NCBI GenBank assembly: GCA_031279415.1
Contig: JAITIP010000043.1
Span: 1 to 58,438, forward strand
Length of the DNA: 58,438 nt
Source: Candidatus Endomicrobium procryptotermitis
GTDB taxonomy: Bacteria; Elusimicrobiota; Endomicrobiia; Endomicrobiales; Endomicrobiaceae
Direction of reading: 5' to 3'
Positions 33,884 through 42,676 of this stretch are shown in pieces. The position numbers and the translations under genes are program-made. The notes under the pieces are model-generated. The model worked only from the letters and a program-made list of their open reading frames with translations, was not told the DNA's origin and searched no databases. The first letter of the stretch is position 1; every line of letters begins with the position of its first letter.

Positions 33884-35218
33884 TTATGCGTATGCTGCAA
33901 GAGCGGCATTATAGATGTCTTCGATTAATCTCAAGCCGCCTTTGTAGCCTATATAAGGCGTCGTAAGGATAAGTCTGTATGTCGAAGGGTGTCCTATGGA
34001 TATAAAATCAAACTGTTTTTCTTTAGCCAGCTCTTTGTCCCAAGCGCCGCCTAAAAGCGCGCCGCGTCCGTTATGATTTGCTTTGCGTATAATTTCCTGT
34101 GCTGTTCCACCGTCAGGCTCAAAATATATTTCTATTTTCTTTTTATTGGAAATCGTCGAAGCTATATCCAAGATTTTTTGATGTTGTTCTTCGGGAGTTT
34201 GTTCCATAATAAAAAGTTCTTTTGGGACAAGTCCTACTTCGTGAAGCAGAAATTTTGCAGCTCCCAAAACGTATCCGCTATCGCTTAAAATATGGAAATA
34301 GTTTGGCAGTCCGTATCTGAATTCGAGTAAAAAAGTTGCCAGATTGTCTATTTCTTCGTAAAATGCTTTTTCTTCGCGTAGAATGAAATCATTTGCTTTT
34401 TGTTCGTCAAGTTCTGTGCCTGCCTGCAAAGAGTAGGCAAGCAGTTCTTTTAAAAATTTTGTCGTTTCATTTGAACCTATCGGGAAGTATGGAAATTGAA
34501 AATAAGGCTGATTGTATTTAGATTTTAAATTTTCGGTTATTTCCGCGCCGTACCAAGGCGAAATCAAAATGTTAAACAATGCATGCGGAATTGTTTTCCA
34601 TTCGGCTATGCCTTTAGAATAAGGTCCGAACAAAATATTTGCTTTTAAGCCTATGCCTTCAATCAGCCGTTTTATTTCTTCGAGATTTCCTTTCCAAAAC
34701 GGGTCTTGGTACGGAAGTGAAGCAAAAACATTGACAAGTTTTTTTTGTTTCTGCACAGTTTTATCATAGACTTTGTCTATATATTGGTCTACTATGGCGT
34801 TTACTACAAGGCTGTGCGATTGATAGTTCGTATATTTAAAACCTGCGGTGTCAACATAAACGACAGGCTTTCCATCGTCGGCAAATTCTTTTACTACGGA
34901 GTTCACATCATCGCCGACTATTGCAGAAGTGCAGCCTGTAAGCACCACCTGCAGCTGCGTATCAAGAACTTTATATGTATTGTTAATAATCTTTTTAAGT
35001 TTTTCCTCGCCGCCAAAAACGACCTCACTTTCGGTAAAATTAGAGCAGGGCGAAGTGCTTCCCCCTGCATAACCTGTTGACCTTTCAAAAAATCCCTGAA
35101 CCATAGTTCCACAACCCGGCCCGGAATGAAGTATTGGCACGGCTTTAGGTATTGCCACTACAGTCTGCATTCCTCCTATAGCACACATAAATCTTTGCTG
35201 TTCAATAAGTTTTGACAT
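33884..35218 (-). CDS. nifK: NifK-like beta subunit of a nitrogenase-like reductase
   Basis: The 444-residue protein is a compact NifK/VnfK-type oxidoreductase without the long NifK N-terminal extension. P-cluster ligand positions are present: Cys12 in RFMCAIGG, Cys36 in HSGPGCG, Cys96 in LTGCTSAIVGDDV. The C-terminal FISIGHPSTYRLILTTPYIGYKGG resembles the NifK end (GFP...R..L...P..GY.G). It would pair with a NifD-like protein to form the alpha2beta2 catalytic component. The upstream NifD paralogue (35537-37012) is separated by an unusual 318-nt spacer. The ribosome site AAAAGGGG matches the other nif-like genes. The substrate is not known. Confidence 0.87.
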   Translation of the reverse strand: MSKLIEQQRFMCAIGGMQTVVAIPKAVPILHSGPGCGTMVQGFFERSTGYAGGSTSPCSNFTESEVVFGGEEKLKKIINNTYKVLDTQLQVVLTGCTSAIVGDDVNSVVKEFADDGKPVVYVDTAGFKYTNYQSHSLVVNAIVDQYIDKVYDKTVQKQKKLVNVFASLPYQDPFWKGNLEEIKRLIEGIGLKANILFGPYSKGIAEWKTIPHALFNILISPWYGAEITENLKSKYNQPYFQFPYFPIGSNETTKFLKELLAYSLQAGTELDEQKANDFILREEKAFYEEIDNLATFLLEFRYGLPNYFHILSDSGYVLGAAKFLLHEVGLVPKELFIMEQTPEEQHQKILDIASTISNKKKIEIYFEPDGGTAQEIIRKANHNGRGALLGGAWDKELAKEKQFDFISIGHPSTYRLILTTPYIGYKGGLRLIEDIYNAALAAYA

Positions 35219-35536
35219 TTTTTGTTACCCCTTTTTATGTTTCAATGATAAGAACCGCATCAATAGTCCTTATGCTTTATTTTTGCTTAGATACATGCCC
35301 AGCAATCCTGCAGACAGCAGTCCTTGCAGAGAGACGGAAAATTAGAATGGCAGCAACAGATTCTGCGATTTTGCACAGAATGGCAAACGAGGCTGTTGTC
35401 AACTTTCTTTCCTGCATGCCATCTCAACCCTGCTAGGACAAAACCTTAGCAGACGGAAATTCTTAGTATCATCTATAGCAGTTATCTATGTGTCCAATTT
35501 TTACTTTGGTATTACCTAATTTCTCAGCTTATGTCT
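35219..35536 (-). other. 318-nt intercistronic spacer between nifD-like and nifK genes, with stem-loop
   Basis: No gene or promoter of good quality is seen. On the minus strand ctgctaagg and cctagcag (both within about 35427-35452) form a stem with one bulge. The element agacggaaa recurs at about 35333 and 35451. A 46-codon minus-strand frame starting MQERKLTTASFAILCKIAES is possible but has no clear ribosome site. The spacer could be an RNA stability or attenuation element, or an insertion scar. Confidence 0.45.
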
Positions 35537-37012
35537 TTACTCTTGCCCCAAAAAATAATATGGATTTGTCTGTTCGAACCACCATTTCGAGTATGGATTA
35601 ATTGTATGTTTTTCCAGATTTTTTACAAACTCGTCGTTTTCTATGGTTTCGAAAATCCTTTTTCCGTAATTGACTATTCCTTCATATCCCATGGCAAAAT
35701 GTTCGTCTTCTATTAACAGCGAAGGTATTCCGAGTTTTGCTCCCCACAGAGTAAGTCCTCCGTGTCTTGCAAGCAGTATGTCCGGACGAACTCTGTTTAA
35801 AATGTTTACCAGCTCAAACTCCTGTTTATTGCAGACATTGTAATTGGGAATATCGCCGTGATTGTTTACTGTATTTTGCAGCACATCGCAGGCAACACTT
35901 TCATTGTCATAAATCGGGTCATGATGAAACATTGCCGCTCCTATAGGTTCTATGCCGAGCTCTTTTAAAATCGCAAGCAGCGAATGCCCGTGAGCCGCTC
36001 CCGTAGTGACGTAGGCAGTTTTACCTTTAAGTTTTTCTTTTATTTTTTCAAGTTCTGGTACCCATCTTTCTTTTTCCTCTTTTATAAATTGTTCGGACTC
36101 TTTTTCTTTTCCAGTTATTTTGCCTAAAGCGCGAAACCAGTTGTCCGTCTGTTTTATGCCGTAAGGCGGAGCCACTCTGATTTCAGGAACTCCGTACTCC
36201 TGTTCCAGAGCTGCGGCAAAATAAGAACCAAGCGTCGGACATATTTGAACCGTAGCTATTGCCTGTGACGAGGTTCCGATACTTTTTACTGTAGAGTACG
36301 GCGTAAGATAATTCGGCCGCAATCCCAGCCGCTTAAACCATTGAGTAAAAACGTCCGAACCCCAGAAGTTTATAATGTTTACCAAATCGTTTTGCTTTGT
36401 ATCTGTTTTTTTGATAAGTTTTCTGGCTATCGCGTGATAACCAGCATCAAAGCCCGAAGTCCATATTTTAGAACGGAACCCTTCGCAAAAAATCGGCACT
36501 ACTGGTATGCCTATTTTTCGTTCGGTTTCGTCGGCTATTCCTGCTACGTCATCTCCGATAATGCCCGAAGCACAAGTGGTAATTATAAAAATTACGTTTG
36601 GTTTTATTCTTTCGTACACTTCTTTTATTGAAGCGGCCAGTTTGACATTACCTCCGTAAACCGTGTCCGATTCTTCCATATTAGTAGTAAAAATACGCCT
36701 GTTGCCATGACTTTCAATATTGTTTCTTACGTCTGAGTTAACTTTATAAGTAAAAGAAAACATAGTAAGACAGCCCGTACAGCCTACAGGACCATGACTG
36801 ATAACTACGCCGTCCTGAATTAAAGAAACCGTACAAGCTGCAATCATCGTGGAACAGCCGTTGCATTGGCTGAAACTTCTTTTTTTATCTTCAAGCGTCC
36901 CATTTCTTGCCTGCGTTACAAGCTCTTCTGCTGTCCCGCCAAAACCTGTAATAGATCCCAGACGGTTTTCTCTTACCTGCACTTCCGCAGCGTTTAAATT
37001 TATTTTGCTCAT
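35537..37012 (-). CDS. nifD: NifD-like alpha subunit (paralogue 2, adjacent to nifK)
   Basis: The 491-residue protein has NifD-type cluster ligands: QCNGC (Cys50/Cys53), HGPVGC (Cys78) and TTCASGIIGDDV (Cys147) for the P-cluster. Cys258 in VQICPTLGSY, followed by LEQEYGIP, aligns with the cofactor ligand Cys275 of Azotobacter NifD. The position of cofactor His442 is not clearly aligned; RHGGLTLWGAKLGIP and DEHFAMGYEG lie in that region. Being next to nifK, it is the best candidate alpha subunit. NifE also retains a cysteine there, so a scaffold role for one of the two paralogues cannot be excluded. It is closely related to the protein at 38268-39758. Confidence 0.87.
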   Translation of the reverse strand: MSKINLNAAEVQVRENRLGSITGFGGTAEELVTQARNGTLEDKKRSFSQCNGCSTMIAACTVSLIQDGVVISHGPVGCTGCLTMFSFTYKVNSDVRNNIESHGNRRIFTTNMEESDTVYGGNVKLAASIKEVYERIKPNVIFIITTCASGIIGDDVAGIADETERKIGIPVVPIFCEGFRSKIWTSGFDAGYHAIARKLIKKTDTKQNDLVNIINFWGSDVFTQWFKRLGLRPNYLTPYSTVKSIGTSSQAIATVQICPTLGSYFAAALEQEYGVPEIRVAPPYGIKQTDNWFRALGKITGKEKESEQFIKEEKERWVPELEKIKEKLKGKTAYVTTGAAHGHSLLAILKELGIEPIGAAMFHHDPIYDNESVACDVLQNTVNNHGDIPNYNVCNKQEFELVNILNRVRPDILLARHGGLTLWGAKLGIPSLLIEDEHFAMGYEGIVNYGKRIFETIENDEFVKNLEKHTINPYSKWWFEQTNPYYFLGQE

Positions 37013-37078
37013 AAAACACCTCTTGTATGCCGTCGGTTATTTTATTTAATATTCCTTGTCATGTTTACCAACCTTACA

Positions 37079-38125
37079 TCAATGAATATCATCATAATAG
37101 ATTTTATTTACAAACTCTTCGACATCCAAATCTGCCGGCAAGTATCCGAGGGCTTTTATTTCGGTTACGTAAAATCTTATGTCGTCTTTCGTAGAATGCT
37201 GTTTTTTACCGTTATGATGATGAGCATCATAAGTGTATGAAACCAACAAATCTTTTATAATTTCATTTTGGTCTGTGGAAATATATTTTTTGTCTATATC
37301 TATTTTGGCTGCTTCTTCAGGATTTGCAGCTATATAGTCCGCGCCCTTTCTGTAAGCTTTTACGAGACCTCTTATCAATTCCGGCTTTTCATTAATCAGC
37401 TTTGTCGGAGCGTAGAGGAAACAGCAGTATGCATCGTTTAAAACTGGGTCGGTAGCCTGATCCGACAAAAGTTTATATCCCTCTTTTTTTACCGCCAAAA
37501 TTGCAAAAGGATCCCATGAGACAAAAGCATCAAGCTTATTTTTTTCATATACAAGATTATACGTGTCCGGCGGGAAAACAAGCCATTCCACGTCTTTCAC
37601 CGGATCGATTCCATATTTTTTGAAAATAATGCTGGCGTATATATGGTCCGCGCTTCCGACGGCTTCGGAAAGTCCGATGTTTAACTTTCTTCCCTTAACT
37701 TTTTTTAAGTCGCTTACGGTATTGTACGGAGAGTTAGGTGCAGTAAGAAGTTTAACACAGCCTTTATGCGTCCCTGCCACTACTTTAATATCCAGTCCCT
37801 GATATATGCTTATAAAATATCCAAAAGCTTCTGTAGCTACTGGAAATTCGTTTTTTTGCAGTCCGGCTTTTGTAACTTCAGCGTCGCCAGCCACAAGTTC
37901 CACATCTATACCTTCATCGGCAAAAAACCCTTTTTCATATGCGATAAAAATCGGGGAATCACATGCAGCACTCGAAATTTCAGCTATCGCCCTTATTTTT
38001 GCTTTCCCTAGAGGAAATTTTTTTTTGTATGCTTCTGCTTCAGTCTTACTCTGACATGATGACAACGCGCTTATGCTTAAACACAGAACAAATGCCAAAA
38101 ATGTTCTTATTATTTTATTATTCAT
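37079..38125 (-). CDS. ABC transporter substrate-binding lipoprotein, NMT1/SsuA-like (paralogue 2)
   Basis: The 348-residue protein has a lipoprotein signal with Cys24 in SALSSCQSK. FIAYEKGFFADEGIDVELV and the DAFVSWDPFAILA segment place it in the NitT/TauT (NMT1/THI5, SsuA) periplasmic-binding family. It shares with its paralogue at 42677-43711 a Cys-Cys pair (YCCFLYAP), a conserved tail and a His-rich stretch (YTYDAHHHNGKKQH). It lies between the two nifD-like genes, so it is part of the same unit. The ligand is unknown; sulfonates, nitrate and pyrimidines are typical of the family. It has no private permease and presumably shares the one at 41608-42603. Confidence 0.82.
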   Translation of the reverse strand: MNNKIIRTFLAFVLCLSISALSSCQSKTEAEAYKKKFPLGKAKIRAIAEISSAACDSPIFIAYEKGFFADEGIDVELVAGDAEVTKAGLQKNEFPVATEAFGYFISIYQGLDIKVVAGTHKGCVKLLTAPNSPYNTVSDLKKVKGRKLNIGLSEAVGSADHIYASIIFKKYGIDPVKDVEWLVFPPDTYNLVYEKNKLDAFVSWDPFAILAVKKEGYKLLSDQATDPVLNDAYCCFLYAPTKLINEKPELIRGLVKAYRKGADYIAANPEEAAKIDIDKKYISTDQNEIIKDLLVSYTYDAHHHNGKKQHSTKDDIRFYVTEIKALGYLPADLDVEEFVNKIYYDDIH

Positions 38126-38147
38126 TATTATTATCCTTTGTTTTTAT

Positions 38148-38212
38148 TATTGAAAATATGTGCTGCGCAATTACACAAAAATGCAAAGCTTCGCATTCGG
38201 ATATTTTCAATA
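38148..38212 (-). promoter_or_regulatory. Stable hairpin in the leader of the second binding-protein gene
   Basis: A 12-bp perfect inverted repeat (tattgaaaatat at 38148, complement at 38201-38212) encloses a further aatgc/gcatt stem. It ends about 23 nt upstream of the start codon. No T-run follows. It may protect or uncouple this message from the upstream nifD-like gene. Confidence 0.6.
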
Positions 38213-38267
38213 TTAAAGAATTTAATAATTTTTGACATGTTTTCCTTTTTTACGTTCTTCATTATCC

Positions 38268-39758
38268 TCATTTGGTATTATCGGTATCTTTGTTATTTCC
38301 CAAAAACAAGTATGGATTCTGTTGAAACCACCATTTTGAGTACGGATTGTGAACGTGTTTTTCCAGATTTTTTACAAACTCGTCATTTTCGATTGTTTCT
38401 AAAATTCTTGTGCCGTATTTCACTATTCCTTCATATCCCATTCCATAATGTTCATCGCCTATCAAAAGCGATGGTATGCCGAGTTTTGCACCCCATAAAG
38501 TCATTCCGCCGTGACGCGCCAAAAGAATGTCGGGCTTTATTCTATTTAATATATTTACAAGCTCAAATTCCTGCTTATTGCATACGTTATAATTTTCTAT
38601 GTCGCCGTAATCGTTTACGATATTCTGCAAAGTGTCGGACGATTCGGCTTCATTGTCGTATAACGGGTCGTGATGAAAGATAGCCGCACCTTTAGTCTGC
38701 ATGCCTAACTCTTTTAACAGTGCAAGCAGCGAATGTCCATGCGAAGCTCCTGCAGTAACATATGCTGTTTTACCTTTGAGGCTGACTCTTATTTTTTCGA
38801 TTTCCGGAATCCATTTTTCTTTTTGCTCTTTAAGAAAAATTTCTGCTTCTTTTTCTTTTTCGGTCATTTTTCCGAGTTCCCTAAACCATCTGTCCGTCTG
38901 TTCAATCCCATATGGAGGGGAAATTCTTATCTCCGGAATTCCGTACTCCTGTTCAAGCGCAGCCGCAAGATAAGAACCGAGCGTCGAACATATTTGTATG
39001 GTAGCTCTTGCTTGCGAAGATTCTCCGATTTGCGCTACCGTCGAGTACGGTGTAAGATAATGTGCGCGCAGCCCGAGTTTTTCAAACCATTTTGCAAAAA
39101 TATCCGAACCCCAGAAATTTACTATATTTATCAAGTCAGGCTGTTTTCTATCTGTTTTTTTAATCAGTTTTCTTGCTATGCCGTGATAGCCTGCGTCAAA
39201 GCCAGAAGTCCATATTTTGGAACGGAACCCTTCGCAAAAAATAGCGATTACGGGAATGCCGAGTTCTGCTTCAGCTTCGTCCGCTATTCCACCGACATCG
39301 TCGCCGATTATCCCTGCCGCACATGTAGTGATTATAAAAATGGCGTTCGGTTTTACGCGGCTGTAAACTTCCCTGATTGCCGAAGCGAGTTTTTGATTTC
39401 CGCCGTAAACCGTGTCGGACTCTTCCATATTGGTGCTGAAAATTCTTCTCTGCATAGGATTTTTAATGCCTCTTAAATATCCGTTTACCCTGTAGGTAAA
39501 TGCATATTCCTGAAGACATCCGGCGCAGCCGACGGGTCCATGACTTATGGTTACTGCATCCTGAATCAAAATTGTCGTACATGCTGCATTTGACGTTGAA
39601 CAGCCGAGGCACTGGCTAAAAGATCTATTTTTATCCTCTAAAATTCCTTTTCTGGCACTGTTTACAAGCTCTTTTGCCGTTCCTTCAAACCCCGTGATGG
39701 ACCCAAGCCTATTTTCGCGCACTTGTACTTCCGCAGCTTTTAAATTAACTTTTGACAT
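38268..39758 (-). CDS. nifD: NifD-like protein (paralogue 1)
   Basis: The 496-residue protein has the same ligand set as paralogue 2: QCLGC (Cys50/Cys53), HGPVGC (Cys78), TTCAAGIIGDDV (Cys146) and the cofactor-type cysteine Cys257 in IQICSTLGSY before LEQEYGIP. The two paralogues share most motifs word for word, for example GFRSKIWTSGFDAGYH, so they arose by duplication. It could be an alternative alpha subunit for NifK or, less likely, a NifE-like scaffold. It follows the alpha/beta hydrolase gene and precedes the second binding-protein gene. A hairpin abuts its ribosome site. Confidence 0.85.
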   Translation of the reverse strand: MSKVNLKAAEVQVRENRLGSITGFEGTAKELVNSARKGILEDKNRSFSQCLGCSTSNAACTTILIQDAVTISHGPVGCAGCLQEYAFTYRVNGYLRGIKNPMQRRIFSTNMEESDTVYGGNQKLASAIREVYSRVKPNAIFIITTCAAGIIGDDVGGIADEAEAELGIPVIAIFCEGFRSKIWTSGFDAGYHGIARKLIKKTDRKQPDLINIVNFWGSDIFAKWFEKLGLRAHYLTPYSTVAQIGESSQARATIQICSTLGSYLAAALEQEYGIPEIRISPPYGIEQTDRWFRELGKMTEKEKEAEIFLKEQKEKWIPEIEKIRVSLKGKTAYVTAGASHGHSLLALLKELGMQTKGAAIFHHDPLYDNEAESSDTLQNIVNDYGDIENYNVCNKQEFELVNILNRIKPDILLARHGGMTLWGAKLGIPSLLIGDEHYGMGYEGIVKYGTRILETIENDEFVKNLEKHVHNPYSKWWFQQNPYLFLGNNKDTDNTK

Positions 39759-39767
39759 CTTAATCCC

Positions 39768-39808
39768 CTTTTAATTGTAGATTTTCTTTTGTAATTTACA
39801 ATTAAAAG
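39768..39808 (-). promoter_or_regulatory. Inverted repeat abutting the ribosome site of nifD paralogue 1
   Basis: cttttaattgta (39768-39779) is perfectly complementary to 39797-39808, giving a 12-bp stem with a 17-nt loop. On the mRNA the 3' arm runs into the AAAAGGGG ribosome site, about 10 nt before the start codon. This position suggests control of translation. Confidence 0.6.
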
Positions 39809-39879
39809 CTGTTAGTTAATATCCATTTCCTAAAACCCCTTTTGTTAAATATGACCCAATACCAGCGCGTCTTAAATTT

Positions 39880-40797
39880 TTATTTGGCCGTCTTAATAAA
39901 ATTTGCAATATCGCCGGCGACTTCTTCACCGAGTCTGTTTTCCCAATGCGTGTTGTGGCTTGCACCTTCTTTTTTTATAAATACTATATAATCCGAACCA
40001 AGATTTTCTATGAGATTAAGCTGGTCTTTAATCGTAAAGAAAGTATCCTGTGTTCCCCAGATAATTGCCGTTGGAACTTTTATTTTGGAAAGATTTTCTC
40101 TATTTACGACAATTCCGTTAAAAGCGTTTACCCATGCGTAAAGCGGAAGCTTTTTTGCGTTTTCAAAAGTTTTTTTGATAAAAACAGGATCATAATTCGA
40201 AGATGCAGTCCAATCCACAAGAAAATCGTCGGAAAACGATTTTAGTTTGTTTATTCCCGGAAATTTTTCATCGCCTTCAAGCAGCCAAGCCAGAGTTTCA
40301 TTTCCTTCCAAAGATGCTGTGGAACCTATTAAAATAAGTGAAGAAACTTTATCGGGATTTGCAGCCGCAAGGCTCTGCGCTACGAAACTTCCCAAAGAAT
40401 GTCCTGCTATATGCGCTTTTTTTATTTCAAGTTTGTCCAGCAAAGCGTTTATGTCTGCTGCATGCTGCTGCGTTGTATAAAAACCTTTTTTTGGTTTATC
40501 GCTTTTGCCATGTCCGCGCAGTTCGGGAACTATTACGTAAAATCCGGATTTTTCCAAAATCGGTGCAGCCTGTGAAAAAGAAAGATAAGTGTCTGTCACA
40601 CCGTGAATTAAAACTACGGGCGTATTTTTTTTATCTCCCAAAGTTACGTATGCTATATTTATTCCGGTGTTTAATTTCGCAAAATTGTACTGCGGTTCAT
40701 AAATTGCAGCGTTGTCCTGCGCATACGCATTGGTAAATACGGTAAAAAAAAGTATTGCCGAAAAAATGGCTGATGTTAATAATTTTAATATTTTCAT
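39880..40797 (-). CDS. Exported alpha/beta-hydrolase
   Basis: The 305-residue protein has a signal peptide (MKILKLLTSAIFSAILFFTV, cleavage after AYA) and an alpha/beta-hydrolase fold. The triad is Ser134 in AGHSLGS, Asp251 in WGTQDTF and His281 in GASHNTHW; the oxyanion segment is IHGVTDTY. It probably hydrolyses an ester, thioester or amide in the periplasm. It lies between the transporter genes and a nifD-like gene in the same direction. Together with the exported cyclase upstream it suggests that the transported compound is first processed outside the cytoplasm. The substrate is unknown. Confidence 0.82.
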   Translation of the reverse strand: MKILKLLTSAIFSAILFFTVFTNAYAQDNAAIYEPQYNFAKLNTGINIAYVTLGDKKNTPVVLIHGVTDTYLSFSQAAPILEKSGFYVIVPELRGHGKSDKPKKGFYTTQQHAADINALLDKLEIKKAHIAGHSLGSFVAQSLAAANPDKVSSLILIGSTASLEGNETLAWLLEGDEKFPGINKLKSFSDDFLVDWTASSNYDPVFIKKTFENAKKLPLYAWVNAFNGIVVNRENLSKIKVPTAIIWGTQDTFFTIKDQLNLIENLGSDYIVFIKKEGASHNTHWENRLGEEVAGDIANFIKTAK

Positions 40798-40828
40798 TGT
40801 TTTATCCTTTTTATTTTTTTTATCTGTA

Positions 40829-41611
40829 TCAAATGCTGTATTCCGGTTCAGGAATAATGGAAGCCAGATGCAGCTCTTCGAGAATAATTTTTCTCAAAGA
40901 TATAAACGCGTCGTTGTTTCTATCCCTGTGGTCGCCCAATTTTACGTCTATGATTTTTCTTATTTTTCCGGGCCTTGATGTCATGATGACTATTCTTTGG
41001 CTGAGTGCTATGGCTTCATCAACGTCATGCGTTACGAAAGCCATAGTAGTTTTCATGGTCTTCCATATTTTTATAAGAAGCGTCTGCATTTCTATGCGTT
41101 TAAAGGCATCTAAAGCAGCAAGCGGCTCATCAAGAAGAAGAATTTTCGGCTCGTTTATCAGCGCTCTTATAATCGCAACGCGCTGCGCCATCCCTCCTGA
41201 AATTTCATGTGGGTATGACTTTTCAAAACCGTCCAGCCCTATCATTTTTATATATTCGCCGATTTTATCTTTGTTTTCTTTGTACACTCCGCGCGCTTTC
41301 AGCCCTATGGCGGCGTTTTCTTCTACAGTTTTCCAAGGAAAAAGCGTGGGCTGCTGAAAAATGTATCCGCGTTCATGGTCGGGTTTTTCGATTACGTTTC
41401 CCTGAATGCTCAACCTTCCGGACTGAGGTCCGTCAAGTCCGGCAATGAGACGCAATAAGGTAGTTTTTCCGCAGCCGGATGGTCCTATGAAAGAGATAAA
41501 CTCGCCTGAATAAAGTTCAAGACTTACGTTTCTGAGAGCATATACTTTATGCCCGAAAGAATCTCTGTATATGCGGTTTACGTCTTTAATCGTTATTATG
41601 GATTCGCTCAT
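40829..41611 (-). CDS. ABC transporter ATPase, NitT/TauT (SsuB-like)
   Basis: The 260-residue ATPase has Walker A GPSGCGKTT (43-51), the signature SGGMAQR (138-144) and Walker B ILLLDEP (157-163). The family-typical YIFQQPTLFPWKTVEENA places it with SsuB/TauB/NrtD. It overlaps the permease gene by 4 bp (ATGA), so the two are translationally coupled. It powers uptake of the compound bound by the two lipoproteins. Confidence 0.9.
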   Translation of the reverse strand: MSESIITIKDVNRIYRDSFGHKVYALRNVSLELYSGEFISFIGPSGCGKTTLLRLIAGLDGPQSGRLSIQGNVIEKPDHERGYIFQQPTLFPWKTVEENAAIGLKARGVYKENKDKIGEYIKMIGLDGFEKSYPHEISGGMAQRVAIIRALINEPKILLLDEPLAALDAFKRIEMQTLLIKIWKTMKTTMAFVTHDVDEAIALSQRIVIMTSRPGKIRKIIDVKLGDHRDRNNDAFISLRKIILEELHLASIIPEPEYSI

Positions 41612-42603
41612 TTTAAAATACCTTTCTGCCAGCGCAGCAAATAATTTCTAACTATTCCTATGGCAGCTAAAATTATGGAAAAGGAAACGGCCATAATTAT
41701 TATCGCGGCGTACACTTTGGAATAAACTGACCATCCTTTAGCCCAATTTATATACCAGCCGAGTCCCGCTTTTGCGCCTATCATCTCCGAAACGACCAAT
41801 GTTGCAAAACATAAACTCGTAGCCGTAAGAATTCCCATAAAAATATTTGGTACGGCGTTCGGAATAGCTATGTGAAACAATAAATATTTTTCACTAGCGC
41901 CTAAAGTTTTTGCAACTTCGAAATAACTTTTCGGCGTTGACGATATTCCACCCGCCGTCATGAAAGAAACCATAAACCACGAAGCTATGAAAATAAGAAA
42001 TACCCCGCTTGAAAAACTGTTTGGAAAAACCGCAATCGCAATCGGTATCCACGCTACTGCCGGAATCACTCCGCTGATTTTTATTACCGGAGAAAGCCAG
42101 TAATCCCACTGGCAAAACCATCCGATTAAAATTCCGGTAAATATTCCCGAAATGCTGCCGACTATAAGACCCACAAAAAACAGACGCGTGGAAAACAATG
42201 CGCTTATCAAAAGCATTTTATAATCTTTCACCATAACGTCCGTTATCTGAAGCGGTCCCGGAAAAAAAGGGAGTGGAAAAATTCCGCTCTTTGCCGTCAA
42301 AAAATCCCATACGGCAAGCGCTATTCCGGTCGCAAATATGAACTGCGCATTATGCAGCAATTTTCTTCTTAAAGTAATAAACTTTGAGGAAACGATGTAT
42401 AAAATCGTAAGCGACACGATCATAATTGTCAAAAATATTCTGTAAGGCGCAGGATTTACAGTTTGTTTGAAAGGCATGAAATAATCAAACGCCAAAGCCG
42501 CGGCAAACGATAAAACCGCAAACAAAAACCAAAACTTGGATTGAGGTTTCCAAAATATGCTGTTGTCAAAATAAGGTATGTCTTTTTTAAATTTTTTCTT
42601 CAA
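41608..42603 (-). CDS. ABC transporter permease, NitT/TauT (SsuC-like)
   Basis: The 331-residue polytopic protein has an extra N-terminal pair of membrane helices (AVLSFAAALAFDYF, FLTIMIVSLTILYIV) before a standard permease domain. The EAA-type loop is EVAKTLGASEKYLLFHIAIP. It is somewhat longer than usual (about 260) because of these helices. It forms the inner-membrane channel with the ATPase encoded just downstream. Confidence 0.88.
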   Translation of the reverse strand: MKKKFKKDIPYFDNSIFWKPQSKFWFLFAVLSFAAALAFDYFMPFKQTVNPAPYRIFLTIMIVSLTILYIVSSKFITLRRKLLHNAQFIFATGIALAVWDFLTAKSGIFPLPFFPGPLQITDVMVKDYKMLLISALFSTRLFFVGLIVGSISGIFTGILIGWFCQWDYWLSPVIKISGVIPAVAWIPIAIAVFPNSFSSGVFLIFIASWFMVSFMTAGGISSTPKSYFEVAKTLGASEKYLLFHIAIPNAVPNIFMGILTATSLCFATLVVSEMIGAKAGLGWYINWAKGWSVYSKVYAAIIIMAVSFSIILAAIGIVRNYLLRWQKGILK

Positions 42604-42676
42604 AATAAACCACCGACGGCAAATAATGATTTGTTTGCCACCAGCCTAATTAAATTTAAGCCGGCATTTCTGTTTT

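Noticed and set aside
35219-35536. SAM or cobalamin riboswitch before nifK
   Set aside because: The conserved cores of these riboswitches, as I know them, are not present.
24228-39758. Assignment as chlorophyllide or F430-type (Bch/Cfb) reductase
   Set aside because: NifB is present and the NifD-like proteins keep a Cys275-type cofactor ligand and three P-cluster cysteines, which fits Nif/Mar-type enzymes better.
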